Positions 34,878 to 49,721 are shown, numbered from the stretch's first letter. The stretch is DNA of 64,000 nucleotides from Epichloe hybrida (GCA_019022495.1 JAFEKR010000029.1:496001-560000); one strand, 5' to 3'. Notes: generated by a model not told the origin, from the sequence alone. A program made the numbers and translations.

Positions 34878-36299
34878 AAAGTTATAATATTATATATAAC
34901 CCTAGTTATAGTAAAATCTTTAAAAAAGTTAGATATTAGAAATTAAGTAACTAATAAAGAAAAATAGTAAATAAAGAAAGTCTTATATTAATATTTATAA
35001 GAGAATATCTAAGAAAAACATAGCCTTATTAGATATAATATTTCTATTTTTAGTAATAATTACATATAATTATGTAGTTATAGTTATAATAATTATAACT
35101 ACAACTACAATTAATTATATATATGATATACCTAGTAATTATAATTAATTAATTATAGCCTAGGAATAATTACACTATAATTATAAGCTACCCCTTAAAA
35201 ACTACATTAATTACACTATATACAATTCTCTAGTAGTAACTAAGTTATAGAAATAAGAGATATATATATTATTAAGAAAGTATAGATTATTATTAGGATT
35301 ACTATAAGTATTAATATATGTTAAAAATAAGACCTATTTTTAGCCCTTTTCTAGTTAAAGAACCTTCTTATTACTAGCTTGCTTTGTAAGTCTAATAGCT
35401 GCACTATAGCTATTAATAGTCGCGAGGGCAGCTGTTAATGGCTGCGTTATAGCTGTTAATAGCTGCGACTAACTGTGTAGATAACTAATTAGTTAATTGC
35501 GTTATAGCTGTAAGTGTAGCCACAACCACGCCACTAGTAATTAAGTAAGCTAAGGTGACGTAAGCTAGGGTAATGTAAGCTAGGGTGATATAAGCAGGTT
35601 ACCCAATATATAACTTACCCTATAGCTATCTTTAATAATGATTTTCTCTTTATCTAAAGGTTATATAAAAGTTTTATATATAGTAAATTAAAGCTTAAAG
35701 ATAAGGCTTTCTTTTTATATAAGGTTATTTTTTAGACTAAAAGTTAGTGTATATAGGTTACTAGCTAGTATAGTAGTGAGTTGATTTTTTGGTTTTTGCA
35801 TATAAATGAATTTTACGGAAAATCAAAAGTAGCCTGTAAAACCCCGTTAGTGGCCTGAATTCACTAATATAGTTAGTAAGTCTATAAGAGGAAGAAAATC
35901 TTTTTAACTAGCTAGATAGCTAGTCCTCTTAACTAATAATAGCTATATTGCTTGTATAACATATCTAAAATCAATTCTATTACTCTATAAGATATTATAA
36001 AAGTAATTTAAATTAAATTCTATTAGTTAATAACTGCTATAACCTTCCGTTATATTGCGTTAATTGATTTAATGTTATAGCCCTATTGGTCCCTAACTAT
36101 AAAGCTTACACCCGTATAGCTATTACTAGCTAGCAACTAGCTCCCTATATTTTAATAATATGCTTAAAGAGCGTATAGTATAACTAGGTAAACTAAGTAA
36201 TATACTAGTAGTATATTAGTATATATATTAGTAGTAGGAAAGAGAGGATAAACCCTAGTATAGTCCTTATTATTATATATATAATAAGCGTATTTTATT

Positions 36300-37560
36300 A
36301 AGTTATTTATATAAGTTAGGAGTAATATATAGTAAGATAGTAGTAAAGTTATACTTAGAGAATTAGTATATTAGATTAGGATAGATTTGCCCTTAATAAT
36401 ATATTATAGCTTTATACTATTACTATCTTTAAGTATAATAGCCTATATTATAACTTACTATATATAGTAAATATAAGGAATTTTTATTTTACTAGTATTA
36501 CTAGCTATAAGTTAGTAAGGTAAGCACTAGGGGGACTTAGATATTATACTTATATAGAAATTTTAAAAGCTAAATATTTCTTACTAGGAGATTTTAAAGG
36601 GAATATTATAGAAGTCTTTATAATAGAAGGAGGTAGTGGTAGTAAAGTAGTTACTTATATTAAAGATATTATTAACTACTAGTAAGTTAGTAATAATATA
36701 CTATAAGAAACTTATAGGTAAAAGGTAAGTAACTAATATTTTAGTATTTAAGAGAATTTAGATGTTTTAGATAAGGATAGATATAGATAATAAAGTAATA
36801 CTATAGGATATTAGTAACTACTATAAAAGAAGCTATAAAGCTACTAGCTTATAGGTAAGGGTAACTTATAATACTAAGGGAAAATATAAAGGGAAGAAAA
36901 GTATATAGAAGTAAGGGAAAGCAGGCCCCTTTAATATTAGCCCTAGACCCCTAAGTAATCTACGCGCTATATATAGCTAATCTAGGAATTATAATATTTA
37001 TAGTTATAGCTACTACTAGTAGATACACACGCTAGTTATACACTCCTAGTAAGATTAATATAATATCCCTAATATTAAATAAGAAGTTATTTATTTTAAA
37101 TAATATATATTACCCTATCTATTTAACCTAATTATAAAACTTAATATAAGTAGTCTGCTTACTTAGTACTAATAACTTATTAAATAGAGGTATGTATATT
37201 AGAGGTAATAAAGTAGTAAGTATATAGCTATCTATAATCTAGATATTATAAGAAGGATTACCTAGGTCCTAATAATATCTACCTTATTATTTAAAGTAAA
37301 TATAATACTACATACTAATAGTATAGCTAGTAATATAGATATTACTATAGGTTATGTATAGTAAATATATACTAGCTAAGTAGCTCTTTATAATTAAGGA
37401 TAATTATATATTAGGGGGGTAGTATATTAGGAGTATAGAGGCTAGGGAGTTATAGATAGAATAGTTATATAATAAAGCCCTTAGATAAGCCTTAGCTTAC
37501 ATAAATAACTAAGTAGCTACTAGATAGCTATATATATATAGTAAGGTATTTAGATAAGGA
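36300..37560 (+). pseudogene. Copia-like gag/protease-pre-integrase fragment
   Basis: Plus-strand frames broken by stops. Around 37,080-37,230 the readable block LNNIYY, then NLI-VVCLLSTNNLLNRG and YIRGNKVVSI, fits the protease to GAG-pre-integrase junction of Ty1/copia polyproteins. DTHASYTLL upstream may be the decayed protease active site (DTGAS). Gag-like text lies upstream. No LTR or TSD was found. It could be a distinct copia element or the displaced 5' part of the next one. Confidence 0.4.
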
Positions 37561-37649
37561 CTACCTATAAGAGATATAAAAGGTTAAAGTTTAAGACCTT
37601 TATGCACCTACCCCTTATAGTAGCTCTCTAGCTATAACTAAGAACCTTA

Positions 37650-40600
37650 GCCTTTACTTTGTTTATATCTCTTTTACTATAGTCATAACATCTAGACCTT
37701 CTATAAGAGAAAGGGCTACTAGTAATAGTAAGGCTCTAATTATTACCCCTAAAAAACCCTAAGAGTATAAGTTACCCTTATGTCTTTAATAGCTTACTTA
37801 TAACTTCTTTAGTAATTAGAAAGAATTTATTAAGCTAGATCTAAAGACTACTATATAGCTTAAGCTTAATAACTAGATTATAAGATTTATTAACCTTAGT
37901 AAGCATTAAGGTTAGAGAGATAATAACCTATAGGAATTATTCTAAGAAGACTTTAAAGGCTAGTCTAAAGATACCTTTAAAAGAGCTATAAAGGAAGTTC
38001 TTAAAGAATTACATAATTCTCTATAAGATTATAGCGTTCTTATTAAGCAAGGCCTAGGATATTTAATCCTAGTATCCCTTAAAGAAGTACTTTATTAAAC
38101 TTTAATACCTCTTTAGTTATAGGAAAGATTATAAGAAAGACTATAATCTTCTAAACCCCTAGAGCCTTAATATTAATAGCCCTAATAACCTACCCTAGAA
38201 ATCCACCTTCCTTAACCCTAAAGACTACCTAAACCTTTATAAAAGCCCTTATAATAATCCCTATTAAATTAATAGCTTTATCCTAATAATTATTATTAAT
38301 AATAACTAGTAGACTATTATTTATAATAAATTATGCCTTTATAGTAATTTACCTCTAAAGATTAAATTATAAAGAAAATCTCGGAGCTTATAAAGATATA
38401 TAAGGATAGTAACCACTATAGTAAGAAGCTATATAACTTCTTAACACTAAAGATTATACTCTTTAAAAATAAGTATAATAGAATTAACCTTCCTTAAACG
38501 TATTATTAGAAGGCTTTCCCTATTATATTAATAGGTAATACTAATTAATAATTCCTTAATTACCTCTTTAGGAATAACTATTCCTATAAAGAGATAATTA
38601 CTTATATTTATTAACGCTTTAAGATAGAAAGTAATTAGTAATTCTATTACTATAAATAGAGTAGCATAATATTAAAGAATATAATTAAGAAAAACCCTAA
38701 TAAAAGTAAGCTTAATTACCTTAAGATTATATTATTAACCCTTAAGAAGATTTATAGAGGCCTATACCTTACTAAAATAGTAAATACTAAGCTTTACAAG
38801 TAAGCGTTAAATACTATAGCTAGTATACCTAAATATTAGATAGTAAAATATATATACTCCCTAGGCTTTAAAAGTCTTACTAAAGACCTTTATAAGGTAA
38901 TTACTATTATAGAATTAAATAAGAAGTCCTCCTAATACCTTTAGTACTAATAAGGAGACCCTCTAGAGGCTATATTCACTAATTATTAGTATAGATAATA
39001 ATCCTATAGTAAAGGAAGCTATTGTAAATAAAGCCCTAGGCTAAGCACTAAGCGCTGCTTTATATATAGTAAGAGTAGCTACTAGTTCTCTAATTACTTT
39101 ACTAAAGAGTGTTAAAAGAAGAAGGACTACTAGTAGGCTAGTAAAATATATTATACACCCCCTTTAGAGAAAAGATTCTAGGTATTTCTTACCTCCTATA
39201 AAGGGTAGGATAATAATAAGCCTAATAAGGGCTTAGGGTAGAATTAGGAATTATATCTTTTAGCTTACATAGAGGCTAAAGATAATAATAATAATATAGA
39301 GAAGCTACTATTAATAGTATATCTAAGTATTATATAATTCTTTTACTCTAGACTATAGACTAACTATAATGCTACTAATATTAATATCCTTATAACCCTA
39401 AATAATTAAGCCTTTTAATATACATTCCTTAGGCAAGAGCTTTATAAGCTATAAGAGTGTAATAAAGGCTTAATTTACTATATTACTAAAGAATGCTATT
39501 CTAAAGAGGTCTTTAGAGGGATTATACTTAACACTAGCACTATAGGAAAGTTAAGTATAAGAGAGGTATAAGTAAAGGCTTTATTAAGATTAATACCTTT
39601 ATTAAAGGTAACCCTCTATAAACCCTAAATTATTATATTTAGTGCTAGATTAGTAATTATAAGAGAAATCCTTTATATGCCTATAGAACTTAGAGAGCTT
39701 AAATTTTATATCCTTAATATAGCTACCCCCTTTCTCTTCTTAATTACTAATATAGATAAGATATAAGTTAAGATTAATAACCTTACTAATATACTTATCT
39801 AAGGCAATAAGACTATACCTATTATATAATAATAGGGTTATCCTTAGTAGTTACTAAAGGTAAGAGAAATAGTTGCCTTCTACCTTTTAGAAGGAAATAT
39901 CTATTAATTATATTATTAACTTAGTTACCCTTTTATTTAATAACTTATAAAGATCCTTTACTAAGCTAGTTATAAAGTTAAACGCTAGGTAATTAAGAAA
40001 TTAACTAAAGTTTACTACTATTACTAGACATATAGAAAGGCCCCTAGTTAATTTAAATTTATAATTAAAGATAACCATAAATTTAACTATAAGATTATTA
40101 TTGATATTATATAGATTAATAGCTAACTAGTACTTCATATTATTAATTTAGTAATATTATTCTAAGTAGCCTAATTCCTTAATCTAAAGAAGCAGAAGGC
40201 TTAAGATATCTAGGACACTATCTGCGAATATTAAATTAATACTTATCTCGGACCTCTAAAATAGATTATTTATAATGCTAGTAATAACTTTACTTTTACT
40301 AAATTTAAGTATTATGCTTAACTAATATTAATTAAGACTAATAAGATACTAATTAAAGCCTATAATAGCATTAGAAAGGTTAAGAGATATTACAAACCTT
40401 TACACTAAGCTTATAATATTATTATAGACTTAATTAGAATAGAACTTACGCTAGAATAATATCTTTAAATAGCTATTAAAGCTATTAATAACTCTATAAG
40501 CCTAAATAGTATTATCCTAACCTTACTAGTCTTTAGAGGCTACTTATAGATAATAAATAAGTTACTACTAAGTGTCTTTATTATTTAATATACTAAAGTA

Positions 40601-42917
40601 ATTCATAAAGCTACTAATAAAGTCTGCTACTATCTAGCTTTATAGTAAGTTTATAATACCCTTAAAGCCTAGAATAGCCTTAATATAGTACCTATATATT
40701 AGCTACCCTTATAGGCTAATATATATATATAAAGAGAGAAAGGTAGCTAGTATAGCCCTTATAAGCTACTTACTACTAATAAAGAGACCTATATAGTTAA
40801 TATACCTTATAGCCTAGTAAGGTTCTACTTTATAGTAGTAAAGCCTTACTATAAAGACATATATATTATAAAGAGACTAGAGTAGCAAGGGATAAAGCCC
40901 TATAATCCACTAGAGTAGTAGGAGATAAAGCCTAATAATATAGAGAAAAAAGTAATTATATAACTAACTACTACTACTAGAAGAGATTTTCTAATAGAAG
41001 AAGGTAAAGAGCTATAAGCACTAGCTAAGAGAAAATAAGGGAGACTAAGAAAGGCCCTTATAGTTTAATTTATAAGTATAAAAGAGTCTAAAGAAAAGGC
41101 TTATAAAGCCTAAGTAACCCTAAAGGGAAGCTATTAAGTTAAAGACTTATTACCTTACCCTAAAGGAATAAAAGCAAGGAGAAAAAGAGCTTATAATCTT
41201 AAGAAAAGCGCTAGCTTAGTTTAACTTTATATATTTATTAATAAAGATTAAGAAGAGGCCTTTATTTAAGAGGCTATAGCTATAGGGATACTAAATATAG
41301 TATTCTTTATAGTAAAGGAAAAGGCTAATTAAAACCCTACTCTTTAACTTTACTAAGAAAGGAAGATTATAACCCTAGGAAAACCCTTTAAGTAATCTAA
41401 CTAGGTTAAAATTAACGCTTTATAAGCTTATAATATATTTAAATTCATTAAGTATAACCTAGCAAAGCATAGAGGTTATAGAATCTTTAATTCTTATATA
41501 GTTAGAGAGATTAAAGGCAAAAGAACAGACTTGCCGTATAAGAAATCCTGCCTTATTATATAAGGCTATAATAACAAAGGAAAGGAATTCATCCTAACGT
41601 AATTACTAATAATATAACAAGTAAGCTAACGCCTTATTATAGCTATCGCTCTATTATTAAGAAGAAGAGGTATTTACCTTTAGATTCGCGATATTACGCA
41701 AGCTTACACTTAATTACATATAATACTAATAAGGCTAATTATTATAAGATTACTAAAGTAAATTATATATCTCTTTCTAGAAAGGACTGTAATTAAATTA
41801 ATTAGACCTCTTTATAGGATTATAAAGGCTAGAACCTACTAGTAGGTAATATACTTCTATTACTATAGGGATAACCTTAATATAATAACCTTAACCTATA
41901 ATCCTTACTTATTAATTATAGCTCTAAATAATAAGAACCTCTTTAGTATTATTAGAATATAAACTAATAATATATTAGGCCTAAGTAATAATAACTTCTT
42001 CTAAAAAGAAGAGAAAGAGCTCTAGAAGGCTAATTTTATAGCTAAAGAAAAGTAATAATTAACCACTAAGAATCCCCTTATCTTTAATAGTTATATCTTA
42101 ACTTAAAACACTAATAATTTATTAATATTAACCTAGAAAGGCTAAAGTTAGAAGATTAAGGAAGTTAATCCTTAATCCCTAATAGTAAAGTAAGATTATA
42201 TAGAATAATAAGCCTAAGGAAGCTATATTATAACTATGTATTAACTAGAAGCTTCCTATAACTTATTAATTATAGCTTAATACTAAGAACCCTTTACTAA
42301 AGATATTACATACCTTAATAAACGCCTTAAGTAGCAGATTAAGAATTAATAATATAGACTATAATATATCCCTTTAGTTCTTAAAGAAGCAAAGCTTTTT
42401 ATATTTATAGATAAATCGCTTGCTAATAATGAGGATTTAAGCTTATAGATTAAATACGTGATTATGATTAGTAACAAGATAATATAAGATAATAATACCT
42501 TTATTATAAAAGGTAATATTATTATATATAGCTTAACAAAGAGCAAGAGAGTTACTTATAGCACGCTTACCTCTGAATTATATAGTATAGTTTAAGGCGT
42601 AAACATTGCCTACGTAATTTCTATGACTTTATATTAGATCACGGATTAATTAAGGATGCCTTAAATTCCTATAATTCTCTATACTAACTCTTTTTTATTA
42701 TATAAATACCTTATAAAGCTAGGAACTACAAAGGAGAAAAGACTAATAATTAATATTATAGCTCTTTATTAATTATATAAGAGGTATAAGATCTATGAAG
42801 TTAGGTAAATTAATAGTAATAATAATCTAGCGGATGTGATAATAAAAGCATTACTAAATTTATTCCTTTTCTCTTTAATTAATTTAAATAAATTAATAAT
42901 TTATATTAAAGGATAAG
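37650..42917 (+). pseudogene. Third Ty1/copia element: gag, protease, integrase, RT and RNase H
   Basis: Plus strand, different family from A/B. Gag is about 37.7-39.2 kb with a decayed CCHC knuckle near 39,050. The protease-like region is about 39.5-39.8 kb. Integrase is about 39.95-40.6 kb (FKFIIKDNHKFNYKIIIDII, NSIRKVKRYYKPLH). RVT_2 is about 41.35-42.05 kb (PYKKSCLII, IRDITQAYT, IRPLYRIIKARTYW). RNase H is about 42.35-42.9 kb (LFIFIDKSLANNEDLSLQ, NNNLADVIIKALL). Stops are RIP-type. The coding end is interrupted at GGATAAG (42,917) by element B; the remainder continues at 49,722. No 5' LTR was found. Confidence 0.8.
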
Positions 42918-43224
42918 TGTTAGAACAAAGGTGATATCAATCGCGCGTCGCAGCCGCAATTACCTAGCAGAAGCTCAGGCCGCGCGCGGACCCTACACGT
43001 GACCCACAACCTAGCACGTTAATTAGCTAGGAAATATAGGGATATAAACGCGTAACCCCTTTTCCCTTTATGTATTATAACTTCTAGCTTTTTACCTCTC
43101 TTTTCTAATAACTTAATTAATTATAATAATAGATAACGTAGCCTAGAATAGATAATTAATAACAATACTATTCTTTAGGCTTATAACTATATTATATTAA
43201 ATTCAATACCCTATGAATCTAACA
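42918..43224 (+). repeat. 5' LTR of copia element B
   Basis: 307 bp, TGTTAGAACAAAGG...GAATCTAACA. Same family as element A's LTR. Preceded by the 5-bp TSD ATAAG (42,913-42,917). Confidence 0.92.
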
Positions 43225-46200
43225 CTAATTAGTAGTTACCTTTATAAATAACCACGTAGTCTTCGAACACCGTAGATTAGCAAGGTTAATTAGAAGAGGC
43301 AGCTTATCTAATAATAACTTACCTTATAAAATAAGAGGGCTATATTTAATAATAAGTTATACTAATAGAAAGGTATAATATAGCTCTCTTCTTACTTTAG
43401 TATTAATATCTATATCTATATAGACTCTAAAACAATAAAGAAAGGTTTAATACTAGTAGCTAAGCTATCCCCTTATCTTTCTTTATTATATATTCTATCA
43501 CATATTTAAAGTTAACTACCTTACCTCATAATCCTTTACATCCAAAACACATTACATAATCATAGTTATACCTTTTTTTTCTCCTTATATCACAAGATCT
43601 ACCTCCCTTAATTAATTAGAATATCAGATGTAGCTAGACCATCTAGGACCTCTAGTTAATTCAAAGTTCCTAGCAAGACTAATAGCTATAATAATGCTAT
43701 AGAAGGCATTAAAACAGGAGATAGTAATAAATACCTTAATAAAGGAAAAACCCTTATTTACACTAACCTATACCCCTACATCTCTATAAGGCTTTAATAA
43801 TATATTATAGAAGAACTACTCTAATAAATAGGAAGTTCTAAGCATAAAGAGATAATAATACCTAAGGAAATTAGTCTTTATATCCTTATAAAGACCGAAT
43901 AATATAAAAAGTAAGGGTTATTTAAAAGAACACTATTCTCTGAATTTAGTAATAACTTCTATAAATAGTTAAGGGATAAGTTTATAAAAGGGAGAGACCT
44001 TTTATAAAATAAACTTTAAGACTATCTTCTTTATAATAAAGTGTATATAACTATTAGAAGAGGCACTAAGATAGCAAATAACCTTAAAGAAGTAGTAAAC
44101 TAAGAGAAATTTAGATTTTAGACTCTTAAAGAAATTAAAGAGGCTAGGAAGAAGTATATAGGCTTCTAAAAGAACCTATAGAATAAAGAGTTCTTCTATA
44201 ATTTACTAGATAATAGTAATATTAGAACTAGGTAACCTACCCTATTACCCTATTTATTAGTATAATTACTATTAAAGGGATTAATAAGCTAGACTCCCCT
44301 AGGAAGACTAAGTTAATCCCCTCTAGGAAGGCCTAGCTAATCTCCCCTAGGAAAGTTAATTAACCTAGAGTTAAGACTACTTAAGGATACTATTTATAAG
44401 CATCTATAGGTAACTCCTTTGCCTATACCTTTACCAGAGGTAAGTTAGTAGTATTACCCTAGTAACACTACTAATAATACCCCTAAGCAAAAGAGTTACT
44501 AATAGAGGTAACCTATACTATCTTAGGCTAGTAGTGCCCCTATTAGCATAGCTTAAAGAGCTATAATTTCTCCTTCCTAATATAAGGAAGAGAAGGATTA
44601 GAGGGAATAATAAGCCCTAAGGGTACTACTTATAAAGCTACTCTCTTACTTCCTAAAGATCTTACTACCCCTTTTATAAATATAAAGGGAAATACCTAGA
44701 GAACCCCTATAGACCTAGAGACCTTTACTAAAGTAAATTATTAACCTATCTAAGGTATACCCTAAAGAATAACTCTATAGCGCTAATAACTATAATATCC
44801 TTAAATTAAAGCTTTAAATATTCTATAGAAAGTATAAGTTACTTAATATCTAGCCTAAATAAGCTAGTTATACTTTTAAGGTTATACTTAAAGGTAAAGC
44901 ACTATAATACTATATAGACTACCTCTCTAAACCTAGATAACTATAAGATCTCCCTATACTTATTAGCTATATAAGAGAATAATTTAAAACTAAGAATATA
45001 TAGTAAAGATATTTACTAGAGTAGAATAACACTTCCCTATAAGGAATAATAAATAATAACCTAAGTAAGTTAATAATTAAATACTTTAATAAACTCACAG
45101 AAAGACTAGCTATCTTATAATAAGTAATACCTAAAGTAAGCTAAACTAAAAGGGCACTCTAGAATTAACTTATTAAAGCTTATTATAGTATTCTAGAGTA
45201 TAGAGAAGTAATTATAGATCCGCTAGATAGACTATAAGAGTTTTACAAACAAATTAGAATAACCCTCTATCTTATTAAGGAAGAGAAGAAGAACTATTAA
45301 TAATTCCTAACTAAAGCCATAACCCTAGAGTAATTCTAGACTAACCAAAGATATAATAGGAAGGGAAAAGAGACCTAATACCCCTTAAAACTATAAGGAA
45401 GAGAAGGTAATCCCTATATAAAGAAGTACTATATATATAGTAAAGAAGGATACTAGTTATTTAAGCACCCTAAAGAGAACTATAAGAAGGCGTTTTAATG
45501 CTTTAAGAACTACTACCTTATAGATCTAACTAATAACTTATATTATTTATTCCTTATGTAATATAAGGGAGAATATAAGTCCTAACCCCCTATTAATAAT
45601 AAAATCGCTTAGTATATAAAGAGCATTGGATTTAATAATAGCCCTAATAATATAGATAGGCTAGTACCTATAAGCTTCTTTATATATAGAACCTATATTA
45701 ATAGCAAGAGAATAGTTTAATTCCTAATAAGGCAAGCAGCTTATCATAGCCTAAGCAAAGAAGACCCCTTCTAATAGGAACTTATAAACAAAGCCCTAGC
45801 GACATTTATATTAGAAGATTACTATTCCTATGTGATATTCTAAGGAATAAACCTAATATAGGAGCCGCAAAGTTCTCTATAGTAGGGCACCCTTAATTTC
45901 TTACTTTACAATATTAGATGCCTATATTATAGCTTAATGAATTAATAGAGAAAAAGGCATTAGTTAGGTTCGGCATGGGAGACCTAATTATCGCGCTTAG
46001 AGCAGCTACAGTGCCTACTCCCTTTAGAAACATCCTCTTTTAGGTCATCCTTATAAACACTTTATTCCTCTTATCCCTTAATAATATAAACTATCTAAAG
46101 ATAAACTTTAACATCTCTAAGAACACACTATAATAAGGAAATATTAAAGTCCTTATTATACACAAATAAGGCCATGCCTAGATACTTCTTATATAGAAAG

Positions 46201-49200
46201 AAGAAGTAGTTACTTAGAGCTACCTTATAGAAGGTAAGCTATAGTAATTATATTACCGCTTTAGGTATTTATTAATCTAATATTTATATAAGGTTCTCTG
46301 AAAATTAAGGTATAATATTAATATTAAAGCTATTAGGGAGCTAATAAGAATTTACTACTAATGCTAAATACACGTAAATAGCCCTAATTACTTTAAGTTT
46401 ACCCTTAAGGATAAGTGTAGCTTTAATTATAAAGTAATAGTAAATATCTTCTACCTAGATAGTAACTACCCTATACTTTACGCTATAGATATAGCTATAG
46501 TGTTTAATATAGTAAAATTCCTTAATAATATCTTTGCAAAAATAACCTAGGAAGCCCTCTAAATGTGCTAGATTAATGCTTACCTAGGCCCCCTAGACTT
46601 TATTATTATAGACACTAGAACAAACTTCTATAGTAATAAATTTAGATAATTTATAGCTTTAATATTAATTTTAATTAAGGAAGTCCTTATTAAGGCACAC
46701 TATAGCATAGGGAAGGTTAAAAGGTATTATAGGCTACTCTAAAAAGCCTATAATATAATTAGACACAAATACCTTATAACGCTAGAACCTATTACCTTTT
46801 AAATAGTAATTAAGGCCCTAAATAACACTATAGGCCCTAATAGTCTTATCCTAACCCTCCTTATCTTTAGAGCTTACTTATATATAATAAATAAGTCCTT
46901 ACTATTACCTAATATTACATAGCATGTAATTATAGTATAGAAGGCCACTAAAGAGATTAAGAGACTCCACACTATCTAGAAGGTTAATAAGGCCCTTACT
47001 AAATATAATAGCCTAGATACCTTAAAGACCCTTAGCCTACTACTTAGATTAAAGGTTAAGGTCTAGTAAGAAGGTAAGGGATAGGTAAGTCTATATAAGC
47101 TACTAATAATTACTAGAGAGAGCTATATGCTTAATATACCTAGAGGCCTAAAGACCTTTAGGTTAATATTTATTAAGCCTTACTATAATAATCCTAATAT
47201 AAAGAAAATAATAAAGCCTAGTAAAGAGGAAGGAGAGAAAGGGTAAGAGGCCTATAATAAGAATATAGTGCTACTAATATTATTAAAGTAAGGACATAGA
47301 AGGCCATAGAAGAACCCTCCTATAATACCTTAAGGTGCTAATACCTTCCTATTAGTAAAAGAATATAGTAACCTAGCTTTTATAATTAAGCTACGTAAGG
47401 AAGGAATTATTAAGACCCTAGGTAAACCTTTTAAGCTATTAATAAAAGCGGAAATTAATGCTTTAATTAAGTAAGGTGTATTTAAATTCATTATGTTTAA
47501 CAAGGAAAAACATAGTAGAATTCAAATCTTTAACTCCTAGATTATTAATAAGATTAAGGGCAAGATAACAGAACCCTATAAAAAATCATGCCTTATAATC
47601 TAAGGGTGTGAGGATAAAGGGAAACAGGCTATTCTCACACAGGCCCTAATAATTTAACGCGCAAGCTAACGTCTTATCCTTATAATAGCCTTATCTATAA
47701 GATTAAGGAAATTCCTTATCTAGCTAAGAGATATCTATTAGGCTTATGTATAGGCCTATACATTACTAAAGCAGCTAATCCTAGCGCGCTTACTAATTTA
47801 GATATAGCATCTTTACCTGCCTAGTATAATCTTAAGGGTTATAAAACCCCTTTATAGGCTTATAGAGGTAGGAACACACTAGTAGGTTACATATTATAAG
47901 TATTATAAAGAGAACCTCTAGATAGAAACCTTTATATATAATCCCTGCCTACTTATAACTATAAAGGAAAGCCCTAACTTTACTTATATTAGAATATAGA
48001 CTAATAACATAATTAGCCTCTTAGACAAGAAGTTCTCTAAGAAGAAAGAGACCTAGCTTACTATAGTAGGCTTTAATATAAAGCTAAAGCAATTCCTAAC
48101 TTAGGACTACCCTCTTATATTTAATAGTAGTATTATCTTACTAGAGAATAATACTATTAAGATCTAGTAAAAAGGGCAAAGTAATAAGTTAGAGTTAGTT
48201 TTAATAACTAACTTAAAGCGTAAATATATTAAGTAAAGGGCCTAAGGCGCTTACATTACCTTAATTTACTAACTAGAGGCTTGCTTTAACCTATCCGTTG
48301 CTATATAACACTAGGAGCTAACCCTAGAGGATATAAAAGCCCTTAATTACTACCTAAAGTAATAAATAGATTACCTAGAGAGAGGTCTAATGTTTATCCT
48401 AATTAACCTTAAGAAAGCAAAGCTCTTTACCTTTATAGATAAATCCTTTACTAATAACTAGGACCTATCCTTATAACTAGGATATATACTTATCCTAGCG
48501 AATAAAGACTACACTAATAGCAAGTTTATAATTAAAGGCAATATTATGCACTTTAGCTTAATAAAGAGTAAGAGAGTTACGTAAAGTATACTTACCTTAG
48601 AAGTTTATAGTATAGTAGCTAGTATTAATATAGCTTATGTAATTATAACTACCCTAAACTTAGTTACTAACTAACTAAAGCTCCTAAAGATCCTAGTTAT
48701 TATATATATGAATTTATACTCCTTATATAAGTGCCTTATTAAGCTTAGTATAATAAAGGAGAAACGCCTAATAATTAATATTATAGCCCTTTAATAGTTA
48801 TATAAATGCTAAGAACTCTATAAGATCTAATAGATTAATAAAGAGAATAACCTAGCTAATACCTTTATAAAGGTATTACCTAATAAGGCCCTTAAGAGCT
48901 TTATCTTAACTAACTAGATAACTATTTAGATAAAGGGATAGGTTACTTATGCATAATATATATGTAGTAAGAGAAAAAGGTAATTCTCTAGAAGGGTAGC
49001 TATAGGGATAAGATAGTAATACATAGGGGATCTACGCTCCTGTAGTTAATATCCCTAGTGGCTATAACTATACTAGCTTCCTAGGCCCTCCTAGTAAACT
49101 ATAGAAATTAATAGTAGTATATAGGAGAATAAAGGTATTACTAAGGAGGAGGAAGATATTATATATACGCTATAGTGTAGTATATATATTATTTTAAGGA

Positions 49201-49414
49201 AAAGAAGGGATTTAGAAGGACTTACTTATTCTTACATAGGCTTATAGGCTAAGCAAGATTATTATTTCCCTTTTATTAGTAACTATACACCTAGATAGGC
49301 TATAAGTTCTTTTCCTTATATTCCCTATTAATTATATCCTTAATCTGTCTTTCCTTTTTATTTTTATGATTAATATTACGCGTTAATAATTATATTAAAA
49401 AGGAGAAGTTTTAG
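43225..49414 (+). pseudogene. Copia element B: complete but RIP-mutated gag-pol
   Basis: Uninterrupted internal region of the A-family element, giving the ancestral order. Gag is about 43.6-45.5 kb with a decayed CCHC motif near 45,430-45,490. Gag-pre-integrase and integrase are about 46.2-47.2 kb (FKFTLKDKCSFNYKVIVNIF, AYLGPPDFIIIDTRTNFYSN, AHYSIGKVKRYYRLL). RVT_2 is about 47.33-48.2 kb (PYKKSCLII, LRDIYQAYVQAYTLLKQLIL, RVIKPLYRLIEVGTHW). RNase H is about 48.3-48.95 kb (LFTFIDKSFTNNQDLSLQLG, NNLANTFIKVLPNKALKSF). Ty1/copia order (integrase before RT) is clear. Many Trp and Gln codons are now stops, so it cannot be autonomous. Confidence 0.88.
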
Positions 49415-49721
49415 TGTTAGAATAAAGGTAATATTAATTACGCATTATAGCTGTAATTACCTAGCAGAAGCTTAGGCCGCGCGCAGACCCCACACGTAAC
49501 CTATAACCTAGTATGTTAATTAGCTAGGAAATATAGGGACACAAACGCGTAACCCCTTTTCCCTTTATGTATTATAACTTCTAGCTTTTTACCTCTCTTT
49601 TCTAACAACTTAATCAATTATAATAACAGATAACGTAGCCTAGAATAGATAATTAATGACGATACTATTCTTCGGGCTCACGACTGTATTACATTGAATT
49701 CAATACCCTGTGAATCCAACA
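49415..49721 (+). repeat. 3' LTR of copia element B
   Basis: 307 bp, TGTTAGAATAAAGG...GAATCCAACA, followed by ATAAG (49,722-49,726), matching the left TSD. It differs from its 5' partner mainly by transitions. Confidence 0.92.

Larger units (their letters stand above)
33873..36300. other. AT-rich, gene-free mosaic
   Basis: No gene recognised. It contains a stretch just after 33,873 resembling the interior of element X (TTAAAGTTTAATTAAAAATA), a TAAGCTATTA decamer array (34,345-34,480), an unmutated 206-bp insertion (34,672-34,877), short GCTGTTAATAGCTGCG-type repeats (35,395-35,480), about 15-bp GTAAGCTAGGGTRA repeats (35,550-35,600) and a small CA-retaining patch at 35,770-35,870. Confidence 0.5.

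Noticed and set aside
42346..42546. Minus-strand ORF of 66 codons
   Set aside because: Antisense to the copia RNase H region, which reads clearly on the plus strand.
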